Assembly: GCF_017309075.1 (NCBI RefSeq)
Contig: NZ_JAEMGS010000012.1
Coordinates: 1-64,000, forward strand
DNA: 64,000 bases
Reading direction: 5' to 3'
Source: Motiliproteus sp. SC1-56
GTDB taxonomy: Bacteria > Pseudomonadota > Gammaproteobacteria > Pseudomonadales > Balneatricaceae
Below are positions 52,204 through 61,703 of the stretch, in pieces. Each line of letters begins with the position of its first letter. Positions within the stretch are counted from its first letter, which is position 1. Below the pieces are notes generated by a model. It saw only the letters and a program-made list of their open reading frames with translations, had not been told where the DNA came from and did no database searches. Made by a program: the position numbers and the translations under genes.

Positions 52204-53154
52204 TCAGTCGAGGCGGCAGCTCAGGGCCAGGCGCTGGGCCGGACGGAACCCGCACTTGCACAGGAAGGTGTTCAGGGCGAAGTTGTCCCAGGGCACCTCG
52301 GTGCGCACCGACTCGACCCGCAGCCCCTTGAGGTTGGTCACCAGCTGGGAGATCAGCGCGCGGCCAATCTCCTGGTCCCGAAACGCCGGGTCGACCCCCA
52401 GGGTGTCGATCACCGCCTCGCTGCCGGCCTGGCCGAACTCGCCGAAATCCACCCGGGCCATGACAAAGCCGCGGATGCGGGCCAGGTTGTCCTTGACCGC
52501 ATCGTCCTTGTCCGCCACCAGGGAGACTCGAATGCCGGTCTCTTCCAGCGCCTGGGTGAACATCCGCTGGAAGTAGGCGCTGCGATCGCGCCCGGTGCTG
52601 TGGCGGTCGATGCTGACCACCGATTCCAGGTCCTCCGTCTCCAGGCTGCGCATGGGGGTGCGGTCCCGGGAGAGATCCACTCCTTCGCCGCTGCCTTCGG
52701 CCAGCCCATCGGTGGGCAGCTCCAGCACCAGGCGGTCAGCCAGCTTAAAGCCCGCGTCGGCGAAAAACTGCAGCAGCGCAGGCTGATCCCAGGTGACCAC
52801 CGAGTGCAGCTGGCGGCCGCCGCGGGTGCGCACTTCCTCTATCAGGCGCGCAAACAGGCGCTGGCCGACGCCGCGGCGCTGGTATTCGCGATCAACCCCG
52901 ATGGCATCCAGTACCGCCACCGGCTCGGTGGCGCCGAACTCCCCCTCCAGCAACTGGCAGGAGACGAAGCCTGCGACGCGACCCTCAATGGTCGCGGTCA
53001 GTGACACGAAGGTTTCGGGGTGGGCCGCCTGGGCCCGCAACCGCTTGCTGAAAAAATCGCTGCGCGGGGCGCCGCTGAACTGCTGGTCGAGGGCGACGAT
53101 GGCGCCGAGGTCTTCCGGGCTCAAGGCCCGGACCTTCACAAGGGTATCGCTCAT
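52204..53154 (-). CDS. Protein with two GNAT acetyltransferase-like domains
   Basis: The 316-residue protein carries two GNAT-like halves. The first has VLDAIGVDREYQRRGVGQRL, a good acetyl-CoA pyrophosphate loop; the second has VIDTLGVDPAFRDQEIGRAL, where the loop is less typical. The second may be structural. Substrate is unknown; protein lysine acetylation of CoA ligases is one possibility, since a Pat-type enzyme controls benzoate-CoA ligase in Rhodopseudomonas. It lies 28 bp after the ferredoxin gene in the bcr direction. Confidence 0.74.
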   Translation of the reverse strand: MSDTLVKVRALSPEDLGAIVALDQQFSGAPRSDFFSKRLRAQAAHPETFVSLTATIEGRVAGFVSCQLLEGEFGATEPVAVLDAIGVDREYQRRGVGQRLFARLIEEVRTRGGRQLHSVVTWDQPALLQFFADAGFKLADRLVLELPTDGLAEGSGEGVDLSRDRTPMRSLETEDLESVVSIDRHSTGRDRSAYFQRMFTQALEETGIRVSLVADKDDAVKDNLARIRGFVMARVDFGEFGQAGSEAVIDTLGVDPAFRDQEIGRALISQLVTNLKGLRVESVRTEVPWDNFALNTFLCKCGFRPAQRLALSCRLD

Positions 53155-53182
53155 GGTGCTTGAGTCCTTTATTGGCGATCGA

Positions 53183-53431
53183 TCAGCCGTGGAGGCGGTC
53201 GTATTTTTCCTGGAGCGCTTCCGGGCTCTCCTGGTGGTTGGGGTCGGGCACGATGCACTCGGCCGGGCACACCAGCTGGCACTGGGGCTCGTCGTGGGCG
53301 CCGACGCACTCGGTGCAGTTGTCGGCATCGATCACGTAGAGGACGCCGTCGTTTTCGGAGATGGCGTCATTGGGGCATTCGAGTACGCAGACGTCGCAGG
53401 CGGTGCAGTCTTCTTGAATCATCAGGGCCAT
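53183..53431 (-). CDS. fdx: 2[4Fe-4S] ferredoxin for benzoyl-CoA reductase
   Basis: The 82-residue ferredoxin has CTACDVCVLECPNDAI and CTECVGAHDEPQCQLVCPAEC, the Alvin-type arrangement with an extended second motif and a C-terminal helix. It is the likely low-potential electron donor to BcrABCD, reduced by KorAB and/or Rnf. It starts after GAAGGAG, 55 bp downstream of bcrD. Confidence 0.9.
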   Translation of the reverse strand: MALMIQEDCTACDVCVLECPNDAISENDGVLYVIDADNCTECVGAHDEPQCQLVCPAECIVPDPNHQESPEALQEKYDRLHG

Positions 53432-53486
53432 GGTCTTTCTCCTTCAGGGTTGGGTGCCCGGCCGCAGCCGGGGCGACGGGGCTGGC

Positions 53487-54326
53487 TCAGGATGCCTGGG
53501 CCAGCGCCTCCTGTTGCTGTAGTTTCTGGTGCCGGTAGGCGCCCCAGAGCGCCGCGCCGATGGCGCCGGCATAGGGTGAGTCTTCGTGGGCGCGGGCCTC
53601 CACCTTCAGCTTCATCTTGTCCAAAGACTCGTTGAGGGCATCGATCATGCCGCTGTCCAGGGCCAGGCCGCCGGTGCAGAGGCAGACCCCGTCGGTGGCC
53701 TTGATCACCCGCAGCAGCTTGGCCAGGCGACCGGCCATGGAGAGGTGGATCCCCTTGAGGATGTTGGGGGCTGAAATCCCCCGGGACACCATGTTGATCA
53801 CGTCGGTCTCGGCCAGTACCGCGCAGATGCTCGAGACCACCTCCGGATCATCGGCCTCCTTGGAGAGGGGGCCGATCTCGTCCTGGGCGATCCCCAGGTA
53901 GCGGGAGATGTTCTCCAGAAACTGGCCGGAGCCGGAGGCGCACTGGCTGGTCATGCGGTAATTGAGTACCTTGCCCATGGAGTCGGTCTTGACCGCCCGT
54001 CCATGCAGGGCCCCCATGTCCAGCACCGAGGTGGTGTCCGGGTCCAGGTAGATGGCGCCCCGGGCGTGGGTGGTCATGGAGTAGAAGTGGCCGGTGCGAA
54101 AATCGATGTTCTCCCCTTCGCCGGTGGTGGCGCAGTAGGTGACGTCGTCGCGGCTCAGCCCGTGCTCGGCCAGCAGCTGGTCGTAGGCCTGGGCGCAAAG
54201 CTCCAGGGGGTCGCGCTGGCGGATCCGGTGGTTGCGCTTGCCGAGCCACTCGGTCTTGCCGTTCTCGTGCTTGAACAGCACCGCCTTGACGGCGCCGGTA
54301 CCCAAATCAATGCCTGCAGTAATCAT
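53487..54326 (-). CDS. bcrD: Benzoyl-CoA reductase, delta subunit (ATPase)
   Basis: The 279-residue ASKHA-fold ATPase starts MITAGIDLGTGAVKAVLF. C129 in SQCASGSGQFLE and C168 in SSICAVLAETD would share a [4Fe-4S] cluster with BcrA. It couples two ATP hydrolysed to transfer of two electrons onto the aromatic ring. Two bases separate it from bcrA. Length agrees with the Thauera subunit (282). Confidence 0.92.
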   Translation of the reverse strand: MITAGIDLGTGAVKAVLFKHENGKTEWLGKRNHRIRQRDPLELCAQAYDQLLAEHGLSRDDVTYCATTGEGENIDFRTGHFYSMTTHARGAIYLDPDTTSVLDMGALHGRAVKTDSMGKVLNYRMTSQCASGSGQFLENISRYLGIAQDEIGPLSKEADDPEVVSSICAVLAETDVINMVSRGISAPNILKGIHLSMAGRLAKLLRVIKATDGVCLCTGGLALDSGMIDALNESLDKMKLKVEARAHEDSPYAGAIGAALWGAYRHQKLQQQEALAQAS

Positions 54327-54328
54327 GG

Positions 54329-55642
54329 TTAAGCCTCCACTGCACGGCGGGCGAACTCGGCCGCCCCCAGTGCGCCGGTGAAAATGGAATCGGGGTCGAT
54401 GTTGATCTTCAGGTCGCCGTAGTTGTCCTCGACCAGCTTGCGCAGCTCCTTGACCGCGGCCTCGTTCTTGGCCACGCCGCCGGTGAAGGTGAGCTCGTTG
54501 TCCACGCCGCCGGAGCGGGAGAGGATCGACATGGCGCGCAGGATGATGGCCCGGTGCAGACCGGCCATGATGTCTTCGCGCTTCTCGCCGAGGGAGAGGC
54601 GGTCGCGCAGCTCGGCGCCGGCGAACACGGTGCAGGTGGAGTTGATGGTCACCTGCTTGGTGGACTTCATCGCCATGGGGCCCAGCTCGTGCAGCCCCAG
54701 CTGCATCTCGTCGGCGATGTAGCCCAGGTAGCGGCCACAGCCGGCGGCGCAGCGGTCGTTCATCTGGAAGTTGACCACGATGCCGTTCTCGTCCACCTGG
54801 ATGCCCTTGGTGTCCTGGCCGCCGATGTCCAGCACCGTGCGGGTGTTGGGGTACATCAGGTGAGCGCCCAGGCCGTGGCAGAGGATCTCGGAGCGGATAT
54901 GCTCCTTGGGAAAGGGCAGCCGGGCGCGGCCGTAGCCGGTGCCCACCACGTAGGTCTCCTCCAGCTCGATCGCCAGCACCGCCTTGAGGGTGCGCTGGAC
55001 TTCGGCGTAGTCCTCGGGGCCGATCTCGCCGGCGTTGAGCAGGTCGTCCAGGGCGGTGAGGAAGGTCTCGCTCATGTCCACCTGGGGCGGAATGTTCTCC
55101 ACCTCGATGATCGACTTGTCATAGATGTTGATCAGGGTGTCCTGATTCACTTTATGCGCATCCGCCTGCGTCTCGGCCACCTCCATGTAGACGGAGCCGG
55201 CCAGGTCACGGAAGAAGTCCGACTTGCGGCTGGCGCCGGGGTCGAACAGCTTGGCCAACTCCACCTTGAGATTGGTGAAGGTGTCGTCGAGGGCGCCCTG
55301 CAGGTCGCTTTCGCCGTGTCGGGCCTGGTTTTCCTGAACCTTTTCGCTGCACAGGCGCTCCAGGTTGCCCAGCTGCACCATGAACTGCGCCAGGCGGAAG
55401 CGTCGCTCCAGCCCCTCGAGGATGGCGTCAATCGCCAGGGTCAGCTGGGCGTCGCGCTCCAATGCCTTGCGCAGCAGCACCAGGCGGGCGCTGATCAACG
55501 CCTCGGTCTTGGCCACCAGCGCCGCCGTGTCGTAATTGGAGCGCGAGTTGGTGATGCCGTGGCCCAGGGGCTTGCCGGTTTCATCCATGACCACCGACTT
55601 GGTGGTCGTGGAACCCAGATCAATTCCAATAAAACATTTCAT
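54329..55642 (-). CDS. bcrA: Benzoyl-CoA reductase, alpha subunit (ATPase)
   Basis: The 437-residue ASKHA ATPase begins [20 protein letters not shown]. Cluster-binding cysteines lie near C298 ([13 protein letters not shown]) and C337 ([12 protein letters not shown]). A middle insertion of about 150 residues relative to BcrD is characteristic of Thauera-type enzymes, unlike the shorter Azoarcus-type partner. It follows AAGGAGTCC. It is between bcrB and bcrD. Confidence 0.92.
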   Translation of the reverse strand: MKCFIGIDLGSTTTKSVVMDETGKPLGHGITNSRSNYDTAALVAKTEALISARLVLLRKALERDAQLTLAIDAILEGLERRFRLAQFMVQLGNLERLCSEKVQENQARHGESDLQGALDDTFTNLKVELAKLFDPGASRKSDFFRDLAGSVYMEVAETQADAHKVNQDTLINIYDKSIIEVENIPPQVDMSETFLTALDDLLNAGEIGPEDYAEVQRTLKAVLAIELEETYVVGTGYGRARLPFPKEHIRSEILCHGLGAHLMYPNTRTVLDIGGQDTKGIQVDENGIVVNFQMNDRCAAGCGRYLGYIADEMQLGLHELGPMAMKSTKQVTINSTCTVFAGAELRDRLSLGEKREDIMAGLHRAIILRAMSILSRSGGVDNELTFTGGVAKNEAAVKELRKLVEDNYGDLKINIDPDSIFTGALGAAEFARRAVEA

Positions 55643-55652
55643 GACGGACTCC

Positions 55653-56966
55653 TTAGGACGCAGTGGCGATCATGCGCCCCTGACGGCGCTGTTCGATCAT
55701 CTGGAAGTAGCTCTCCAGGCGGTTCTTGACGTTGGCCGCGGAGAAGTAGCGGGGGTCGACCAGGTCGGTCTCGACGAAAGCCCCGGGGGCCCCGGTGCGT
55801 TTCTCGATCTCCTGCATCATCATCAGCTGACCGGCGGAGAAGCTGTTGCAGCTCTTGATGGAGTTGATCAGCAGGCCGTCGGCCTCGTACTCGTTGACGT
55901 ACTGCTCGAGCAGTTCGACCCGCTTGGGCAGGTTGCGGTTGGTGTAGCAGCCCAGGCAGTAGTCGGCGAGGGACTCCAGGGGATTGTCGGCGTCATGGCG
56001 GAAACCCTGGTCGTAGACGCCACCCACCTTGGTGTAGGTGCTGGCCACCACCACGGCGCCTTCCTCGTAGAACATCTTCCAGAACTCGCGGAAGTTGGTC
56101 CAGTTGGGCGGCCCTTCCACCACCAGGCGGTAGCGCTCCTTCTGGATTTCCCCTTCCGGGGTGATGGGGCCCTGGCTCTTGGCGATCCGCTCTTCGATCT
56201 CTTTACGCAGCACCTTGTAGTAGTCCACCGCTTCCTGGGTACCGCGGAAGGCGGTGAACATGGGCCCTAGGTAGTAGATGGCGCCGAAGTAGGCGTCGAT
56301 GGGGCTGGGCTTGTTCTTGGCGCTCTCAAGGACCCACACCAGGTCGTCTTCGGCCTGGGCCGAGCGACGCATGTTCTCGCGCAGGCGGTCGATGTCGAAC
56401 TTGACCCCGCTCACCTGCTCCATGGTGGGGATCACCTCCTCCTTGAGCTGCTTGACCACGAAGTCGCGCATGTTCTGGGTGATTTCGCCGTCCCCCTGGT
56501 AGGGCACCTGCAGCATCACCGTGGGGCACTTGTACTCCTGGCGCAGCAGCTCGAACCACTTCATGAAGGTGAAGCAGCCGGTGTAGGAGAGCAGCAGCAT
56601 GTCCGGGTTGGGCATCGGCTTGCCGTTGGGGGCGATGTTGCCCTTGCTCATCATGCCGATGTCGGCCTTGACGTAGGTACAGACATCCTCGGAGTGGCCC
56701 TGGCGCTCGGCGGTCTGAATCATGCCGCCGCTCTGCTGGCGCATGGCGTTCTGGATGGCGTTGGTTTCGGGCAGGTTGTTGATCATCCCGAAGCACTGGA
56801 TCAGCTCGTTGAGGTTGCCGGGGACGAAGGTGGAGCACACCTTGCGACCGGTCTCCGGCGCGCTGGTCAGAGCATCGTAGTTGGAATTGATCATCCGCTT
56901 CTGCATCAGCATGGATGAGTCTTTCTGGCTCTCAACGGCCGTTGGGGTTGCGGTTTTCGTGCTCAT
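55653..56966 (-). CDS. bcrB: Benzoyl-CoA reductase, beta subunit
   Basis: The 437-residue protein belongs to the 2-hydroxyacyl-CoA dehydratase D fold and forms the substrate site with BcrC. Features include [35 protein letters not shown] and the [17 protein letters not shown] segment with cluster ligands. ATG 56966 ([12 protein letters not shown]) follows GGAG; an earlier ATG at 56978 overlaps bcrC. It lies 2 bp after bcrC. Confidence 0.92.
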   Translation of the reverse strand: MSTKTATPTAVESQKDSSMLMQKRMINSNYDALTSAPETGRKVCSTFVPGNLNELIQCFGMINNLPETNAIQNAMRQQSGGMIQTAERQGHSEDVCTYVKADIGMMSKGNIAPNGKPMPNPDMLLLSYTGCFTFMKWFELLRQEYKCPTVMLQVPYQGDGEITQNMRDFVVKQLKEEVIPTMEQVSGVKFDIDRLRENMRRSAQAEDDLVWVLESAKNKPSPIDAYFGAIYYLGPMFTAFRGTQEAVDYYKVLRKEIEERIAKSQGPITPEGEIQKERYRLVVEGPPNWTNFREFWKMFYEEGAVVVASTYTKVGGVYDQGFRHDADNPLESLADYCLGCYTNRNLPKRVELLEQYVNEYEADGLLINSIKSCNSFSAGQLMMMQEIEKRTGAPGAFVETDLVDPRYFSAANVKNRLESYFQMIEQRRQGRMIATAS

Positions 56967-56968
56967 AA

Positions 56969-58129
56969 CTAGCTCCAAAGCTTGATGGAATCGGCGAAGG
57001 TTCCGGCCTGCTCACGGATCGGCTGCATCTGTCCGGAGTTCTCGGCGTACTTGAAAGAGATGTGCGGAATCTCGTGCTCTTTCATGCGCTCGGTCAGCAT
57101 CGGGCGCTCCAGCAGGGCCGGGTCGCAGAAGCTGGGGGCAGCGAAGATGACGCCCTCGGCGCGGCGTTCGCGGACGGTGCTCAGCAGGTACTGGCCCACA
57201 TCTTCTTCGCGGTCGCAGTACTTGGCGGCGGAGTCTGCGGACTCATGGAGGAAGGCCTTGGCCAGGTTCTCCAGCGGGTCGCCGTCCACCGGCACCTCGT
57301 TCAGCAGCCAGCGATTGATCAGCATGTAGTCGTCATCGACGATGTAGCAGCCGGCCATCTCCACGGAGCGGATCAGGTTGAGGGGGGGCTGTTCGCAGAA
57401 GGAGCCGTTGATGATGATCCGGCAGTTGTCGCGCACCGGGTTGTCCTGCTGGGCGGCCTTGTCCATGTACTCGCGCAGGATCTCGTTGTGCTCCTCCACC
57501 GGCAGCACCATGCCCGCCCGGTTCAGCAGGTAGACATCGTTGCTGGAGACATTGTGGGGCATCTCGGCGCGCAGGTCGTAGAGCTCGCGGATCAGCGCGC
57601 GGTTGATGTTGTAGATAGCGATGGAGTTGCGCAGCGCCTCGTCGGTGATCTTGTTGCCCGAGAGCTTCTCCAGCCCCTCGCGCAGCTCCTGCAGCTCGGC
57701 CACGTAGTAGTTGCCGCCCACGTCGTCCTTGTAGTTCTGGGGGACGTCGAAGTAGCGCACGTAGCTGCTGGGGAACATCAGCTTCCACATGCCCGACAGG
57801 TTGCGGATGACGTCGCAGATGCTGGGGAAGAGCATGCCGTCGACAAAATCCAGCCGTCCGGACTTACCCAGCTCGATGGTGGAGCGGGGGATGCGGCAGA
57901 TGTAGCTCTGGTAGTAGGCGTCGCCGTGGATCACCTCCAGCTTGTCGCCGCCGCCGAGAATCCCCAGCGAGAGCATGTTGGCCGCGTGCATGATCTCCCG
58001 CGGCACGTAAACCGGCATGTAGCCAATCACCCGGCGAGAGGGATCGGCGGCCTTCCACTCCCGCGCGGCGGTAAAGTGGGTGTCTTCGTACAGCTCTTCA
58101 CAACGTTTGATGATCTCTGCAGTGCTCAT
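56969..58129 (-). CDS. bcrC: Benzoyl-CoA reductase, gamma subunit
   Basis: The 386-residue protein has the same fold as BcrB and exactly the length of the Thauera subunit. It begins MSTAEIIKRCEELYEDTHFT and contains GYMPVYVPREIMHAANMLSL, MLFPSICDVIRNLSGMW and INGSFCEQPPLNLI; its cysteines help hold the active-site [4Fe-4S] cluster. It lies one base after the dch stop. Confidence 0.92.
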   Translation of the reverse strand: MSTAEIIKRCEELYEDTHFTAAREWKAADPSRRVIGYMPVYVPREIMHAANMLSLGILGGGDKLEVIHGDAYYQSYICRIPRSTIELGKSGRLDFVDGMLFPSICDVIRNLSGMWKLMFPSSYVRYFDVPQNYKDDVGGNYYVAELQELREGLEKLSGNKITDEALRNSIAIYNINRALIRELYDLRAEMPHNVSSNDVYLLNRAGMVLPVEEHNEILREYMDKAAQQDNPVRDNCRIIINGSFCEQPPLNLIRSVEMAGCYIVDDDYMLINRWLLNEVPVDGDPLENLAKAFLHESADSAAKYCDREEDVGQYLLSTVRERRAEGVIFAAPSFCDPALLERPMLTERMKEHEIPHISFKYAENSGQMQPIREQAGTFADSIKLWS

Positions 58130-58130
58130 A

Positions 58131-58901
58131 CTATTGGTGCTCCCAATTAGCGGCGCGCTTGTCGACGAATGCCTGTAAGCCTTCTACAGCGTCGTGGGTC
58201 GCCATGAGTTCCTGGAGGTAGAGCGCCTCTACCCGGGTGAGTTTGTCCTTGATTCGCGCCACGGCATCAAAGCTGGCCGCCTGCACGGCAAAGCGCAGTG
58301 AGCTGGCGCTGCTGGTGGCCAGGTGCTGGTCGAAATAGGCTACGGCGGCGGCGGAAGGGTCGTCGCTGAGGGCATTGACCAGACCGATGCGGTGGGCCTC
58401 GTTGCCGTCAATGCTGCGACCCGAAAACAGCAGGTCTTCAGCCTGGTAACGACCGATCCGCTCGGGCAGCAGGCAGGAGGCCGCCGGGGCGAAGACCGCC
58501 AGCTTGATCTCGGGCTGGCCGAGGCTGGCTTCGGGGTGGGCGAAAAGCAGGTTGCCGGCCAGGGCCACTTCCAGCCCGCCGCCCAGACACTGGCCCTGGA
58601 TGGCCACCAGGATGGGTACCGGGCACTCCAGCATCTGGACGATGAGTGCATGAAGGCTCTTGAGCATGTCCGCACACTGGTCGGGCATATGCTCCTCGAC
58701 GCTGGCGCCGAAGCTGAAGTGAGGGCCTTCGGCGTCCAGGATCACGGCGGTCAGGGTGCAACTGCCCGAATGCTTGTCCAGCGCGCTGCTGAGCGCGGCG
58801 ATCATCTCGGCATCGACGATATTGGCCTTAGGGCGGGCGAGGCGCAGTCGCAGCAGCCGTCCCTCCTTCTCCACCCAGACTTTTAACGGGCTATCGCTCA
58901 T
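58131..58901 (-). CDS. dch: Cyclohexa-1,5-diene-1-carbonyl-CoA hydratase
   Basis: The 256-residue crotonase-fold enzyme hydrates the dienoyl-CoA made by benzoyl-CoA reductase to 6-hydroxycyclohex-1-ene-1-carbonyl-CoA. Crotonase oxyanion segments FSFGASVEEHMPDQ and IQGQCLGGGLEVALAGN are present. ATG 58901 (MSDSPLKVWVEKEG) follows AAAGGACG. It heads the dch-bcrCBAD-fdx operon and has its own promoter. Confidence 0.9.
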   Translation of the reverse strand: MSDSPLKVWVEKEGRLLRLRLARPKANIVDAEMIAALSSALDKHSGSCTLTAVILDAEGPHFSFGASVEEHMPDQCADMLKSLHALIVQMLECPVPILVAIQGQCLGGGLEVALAGNLLFAHPEASLGQPEIKLAVFAPAASCLLPERIGRYQAEDLLFSGRSIDGNEAHRIGLVNALSDDPSAAAVAYFDQHLATSSASSLRFAVQAASFDAVARIKDKLTRVEALYLQELMATHDAVEGLQAFVDKRAANWEHQ

Positions 58902-58984
58902 TCGTTCGTCCTTTGTTGTTGTTATGGATCGTTGTTGTTGTGGATCCGCGGTGTGGCTCCGCGCCACAGCATGAACTTTAATGC

Positions 58985-59014
58985 ATGTTATTTTAATGTT
59001 TACGTTAGCGTCAA
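58985..59014 (-). promoter_or_regulatory. dch-bcr promoter with MerR/LiuR-type operator on its -35
   Basis: On the minus strand TTGACG (59009-59014) and TAACAT (58985-58990) are 18 bp apart. The operator spans 58998-59015. The sequence ATGAACTTTAWTGCATGTTAT around the -10 (58971-58991 on plus) recurs at the had promoter. Confidence 0.72.
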
Positions 59015-59052
59015 CATCAACCAGGAGGCTTTGTCGATTTTTCGCTGGCGCC

Positions 59053-59069
59053 GTTCCGTTAGACGGAAC
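59053..59069. promoter_or_regulatory. IclR-type operator upstream of the dch promoter
   Basis: GTTCCGTTAGACGGAAC is a perfect 6-5-6 palindrome about 40 bp upstream of the dch -35. Confidence 0.73.
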
Positions 59070-59203
59070 AGCGACCATCTACGGTGGTTTGCGCCTTGTT
59101 CTTAGTGGTTTGTGCTGTGGGTGGCAGGCCGTTAACCGGAAGGTGACCGGGTTCCGCGGGGTGATAGAGCCAGCGGAGAGGAGGCAGGTGGGTATTAATG
59201 CGT

Positions 59204-59219
59204 CTGCACTATAGTGCAG
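59204..59219. promoter_or_regulatory. Perfect TGCA-N6-TGCA palindrome upstream of dch
   Basis: CTGCACTATAGTGCAG is a perfect 16-bp palindrome containing TGCA-CTATAG-TGCA, the form reported for BzdR-type operators. It is 190 bp upstream of the dch -35, farther than at gcdH. The rest of the 59070-59331 gap shows nothing else. Confidence 0.68.
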
Positions 59220-59331
59220 GGCTTGTTTCGGATCGCTAGCTGAAACCGGCCATCGGAGGTCACGGGAGGAGGTGAGGTAAGAGCGGCAGGGGCGCCGATG
59301 CGGCGGCCATGGGTAGGCCGCCGCGCAGGGG

Positions 59332-60465
59332 TTACTCGGGCTTGGGCATCAGGTCTTCGATGAGCTCCGGAGTCCAGGGCGTGCCCTGGGCCAGGGCCTG
59401 GCGCAGGGCCACGAAGTCGATTTCCCGGCCGACTTCGCGGTTGCCTTCGTTGAAGGCGCGGAAGCCGGTGCGGGCTTCGTTCATCATGTTGAGGGTCAGC
59501 CAGGCGCGGGAGTTCTCCTTGTTGCGGTTCCAGGCTTCGAGCTTGGGCTTGCGCAGCTCCTCCAGGGACTTGGTCATGCACTCGGGGAAGGTTTCCAGCA
59601 GCTTGCTGGCGAGGCTCTCCACCGCTTCATCCAGCAGGGAGAGGTCAATTTCGCCGCGTTTGAGCAGCGCCTTGCCCTCTTTCAGCGCTTCGCCGGTCTT
59701 GAACTCGCCGTGGATGATCCGGCCGTATTCATCGAGGTAGCGGTCGGTGATCACGGTGGGGTTGGGGACGAACTGACCGTCCACCTTCAGCGCCGGTACG
59801 ATCTGGCAGCAGATCCCCAGTCGGTTGGCCTTGTGGGCGGAAAAGGGCTCGCAGAGGGTGCCGGAGACCATCGCCTGCTCGCAGCCGATCATCACCGGCA
59901 GGAAGTCGGTGGCGCCGCCGATCGCCGCCGAGCCGTGCTTGGGGCCGGCCTGGCCGAAGTTGGCCAGGTCCTGGGCCACGGTAAAGTCGGCGGCCATGCC
60001 GATCTCCTGGCCGCCGCCGATGCGCATGCCGTTGACGCGGCAGATCACCGGTTTGTCGCAGCCGAGAATCGCCGACACCATGTCGTTGAACAGGCGCATG
60101 TACTGGCGGTACTCCTGCGGGTTGCCGGCATAGTACTCGGCGTACTCCTTGGTGTTGCCCCCGGTGCAGAAGGCCTTGTCCCCGACCGCGGTGAACACGA
60201 CCGCATTGACGTCACGTGACATGGACGCGCGACGGAAGGCCAGGATCAGCCCCTTGGCCATGTCGGTGGTATAGGAGTTGTACTGCTTGGGGTTGTCGAG
60301 GGTGATCCAGGCGTTGTAGACCCCCTCGGCGATGCTGCCGTCCAGGCGCCGGGCGGGGCGTTTTTCGTATAGCACGCCCGGTACTTCCTGTTCCGGTACC
60401 AGGTTGTGGTCATTGAGCTGCTTTGGAGCCGTCTCTTGGACGATGGCGTGTGTGCTTGCTTTCAT
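59332..60465 (-). CDS. oah: 6-oxocyclohex-1-ene-1-carbonyl-CoA hydrolase
   Basis: The 377-residue crotonase-superfamily enzyme opens the alicyclic ring to give 3-hydroxypimelyl-CoA; 377 is the Thauera length. Oxyanion-hole segments FCTGGNTKEYAEYYAGN and RVNGMRIGGGQEIGMAADFT are present, with FGQAGPKHGSAAIGGATDF. ATG 60465 follows GAGGACC. It lies 10 bp after had. Confidence 0.93.
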   Translation of the reverse strand: MKASTHAIVQETAPKQLNDHNLVPEQEVPGVLYEKRPARRLDGSIAEGVYNAWITLDNPKQYNSYTTDMAKGLILAFRRASMSRDVNAVVFTAVGDKAFCTGGNTKEYAEYYAGNPQEYRQYMRLFNDMVSAILGCDKPVICRVNGMRIGGGQEIGMAADFTVAQDLANFGQAGPKHGSAAIGGATDFLPVMIGCEQAMVSGTLCEPFSAHKANRLGICCQIVPALKVDGQFVPNPTVITDRYLDEYGRIIHGEFKTGEALKEGKALLKRGEIDLSLLDEAVESLASKLLETFPECMTKSLEELRKPKLEAWNRNKENSRAWLTLNMMNEARTGFRAFNEGNREVGREIDFVALRQALAQGTPWTPELIEDLMPKPE

Positions 60466-60475
60466 GCTGGGGTCC

Positions 60476-61540
60476 TCAGGGTACAAGAATGGCGCGGGCG
60501 CTGAGCTTGTGGTCGTGCGCGGCGGCGAAAATTTGGTTGATCTCTTCCAGCGGGTGCTGCTGGGTGAAGGGTTTCATGGCGATCTTGCCTTGCAGAACCA
60601 TCTCCAGTGCGTCGGGGTAGTACTCCGGTGAGCAGCCCCAGTTACCCTGGGCCTTGGCGTGGAAAGCCATCAGGTTGGAGAGGCGCAGTTCCTGCTTGGC
60701 CATGGTGAATCCCACCACCGCCAGGGTGGCGCCGAAGGTGAGCAGGCTGAAGGCGGTGGCCTGGCCGGCGGCCGTGCCTGAGCATTCAAAGATTTTCCAT
60801 TCGGTGCTGCGCAGCCCCTGCTCACGGGCAAAGCCCTGGACCGCCTTCTTCAGCGCCCGGGCGTCGTGGTGCTTGGCATTGAGGGTCAGGGCCGCGCCGT
60901 ACTGGAGGTAGCTTTCCAGCTTGGCGTCGTCCACGTCGATGGCGACCACGGTGGCGCCCATGGCGCTGGCGATCTGCACCGCATAACCTCCCACACCGCC
61001 AACGCCGATGACAATCGCCAGGTCGCCCTCCTGGATGGCGGCCTGGGCGGCCGCCTGGTAGGGGGTGGTAACCGCATCGGCGATCACCGAGACGTCGGCC
61101 AGCTCCAGCCCGGCTTGCGCCAAGCGCTCCTCGTCCACGTCACAGAGGCAGTGACCGGGAACGGTGATATGGCTGGCAAAGCCGCCCTGGATGTCGTTGC
61201 CGGGCATCTTCTGGCCGCGACAGATGTTATGCAGCCCCCGCTGGCAGAGGTCGCACTCGTAACAGGGCAGTACCGCCGGAATGATCACCGCCTTGCCTAC
61301 GCTCGCCTCGCAGCCCTTGCCGGCAGCGATGACTCGACCGCTGATTTCGTGTCCCAGCGCCAGGGGCAGTTCGCTGTTGGTACGCACACCGTCGTATAGG
61401 AATCCAAGGTCGGTGTGGCAGACGCCGCAGCCGGCGACCTCAACGCACACCTCTCCGGGGCCGGGGGCTTCGAGTTGAAACTGGACCTTTTTTAAAGGCT
61501 GGCCGACTTCGGTCATCACCCATCGGTACGCTGTGGTCAT
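60476..61540 (-). CDS. had: 6-hydroxycyclohex-1-ene-1-carbonyl-CoA dehydrogenase
   Basis: The 354-residue zinc alcohol dehydrogenase-type enzyme oxidises the 6-hydroxy product to 6-oxocyclohex-1-ene-1-carbonyl-CoA with NAD. Catalytic zinc ligands lie in [11 protein letters not shown] and LALGHEISG, structural zinc cysteines in [15 protein letters not shown], and the NAD motif is [17 protein letters not shown] 61540 gives the family N-terminus [13 protein letters not shown]; the upstream frame is non-coding. It is first in the had-oah unit. Confidence 0.92.
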   Translation of the reverse strand: MTTAYRWVMTEVGQPLKKVQFQLEAPGPGEVCVEVAGCGVCHTDLGFLYDGVRTNSELPLALGHEISGRVIAAGKGCEASVGKAVIIPAVLPCYECDLCQRGLHNICRGQKMPGNDIQGGFASHITVPGHCLCDVDEERLAQAGLELADVSVIADAVTTPYQAAAQAAIQEGDLAIVIGVGGVGGYAVQIASAMGATVVAIDVDDAKLESYLQYGAALTLNAKHHDARALKKAVQGFAREQGLRSTEWKIFECSGTAAGQATAFSLLTFGATLAVVGFTMAKQELRLSNLMAFHAKAQGNWGCSPEYYPDALEMVLQGKIAMKPFTQQHPLEEINQIFAAAHDHKLSARAILVP

Positions 61541-61634
61541 CGTGTTCGCCTCACGGTTGGTTAAGTTGGACGGCGCGCCCGGCAACCTGCCGAGAGCACG
61601 GCATGGGGTACGCCGCAAAAATGAACTTTATTGC

Positions 61635-61670
61635 ATGTTATGACGTCATTAACGTTTACGTCAACGTGTT
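61635..61670 (-). promoter_or_regulatory. had-oah promoter with three MerR-type half-sites
   Basis: On the minus strand TTGACG (61659-61664) and TAACAT (61635-61640) are 18 bp apart, exactly as at dch. Three ACGT cores at 61652, 61658 and 61664 give overlapping sites (TTAACGTTTACGTCAA and its neighbour). Confidence 0.7.
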
Positions 61671-61703
61671 TGCCGTGCGGGATGTTGCCCTTTCTCGGGC
61701 TTC

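Noticed and set aside
54554-55729. 391-codon plus-strand frame opposite bcrA
   Set aside because: Antisense of an unmistakable bcrA with ASKHA and cluster motifs.
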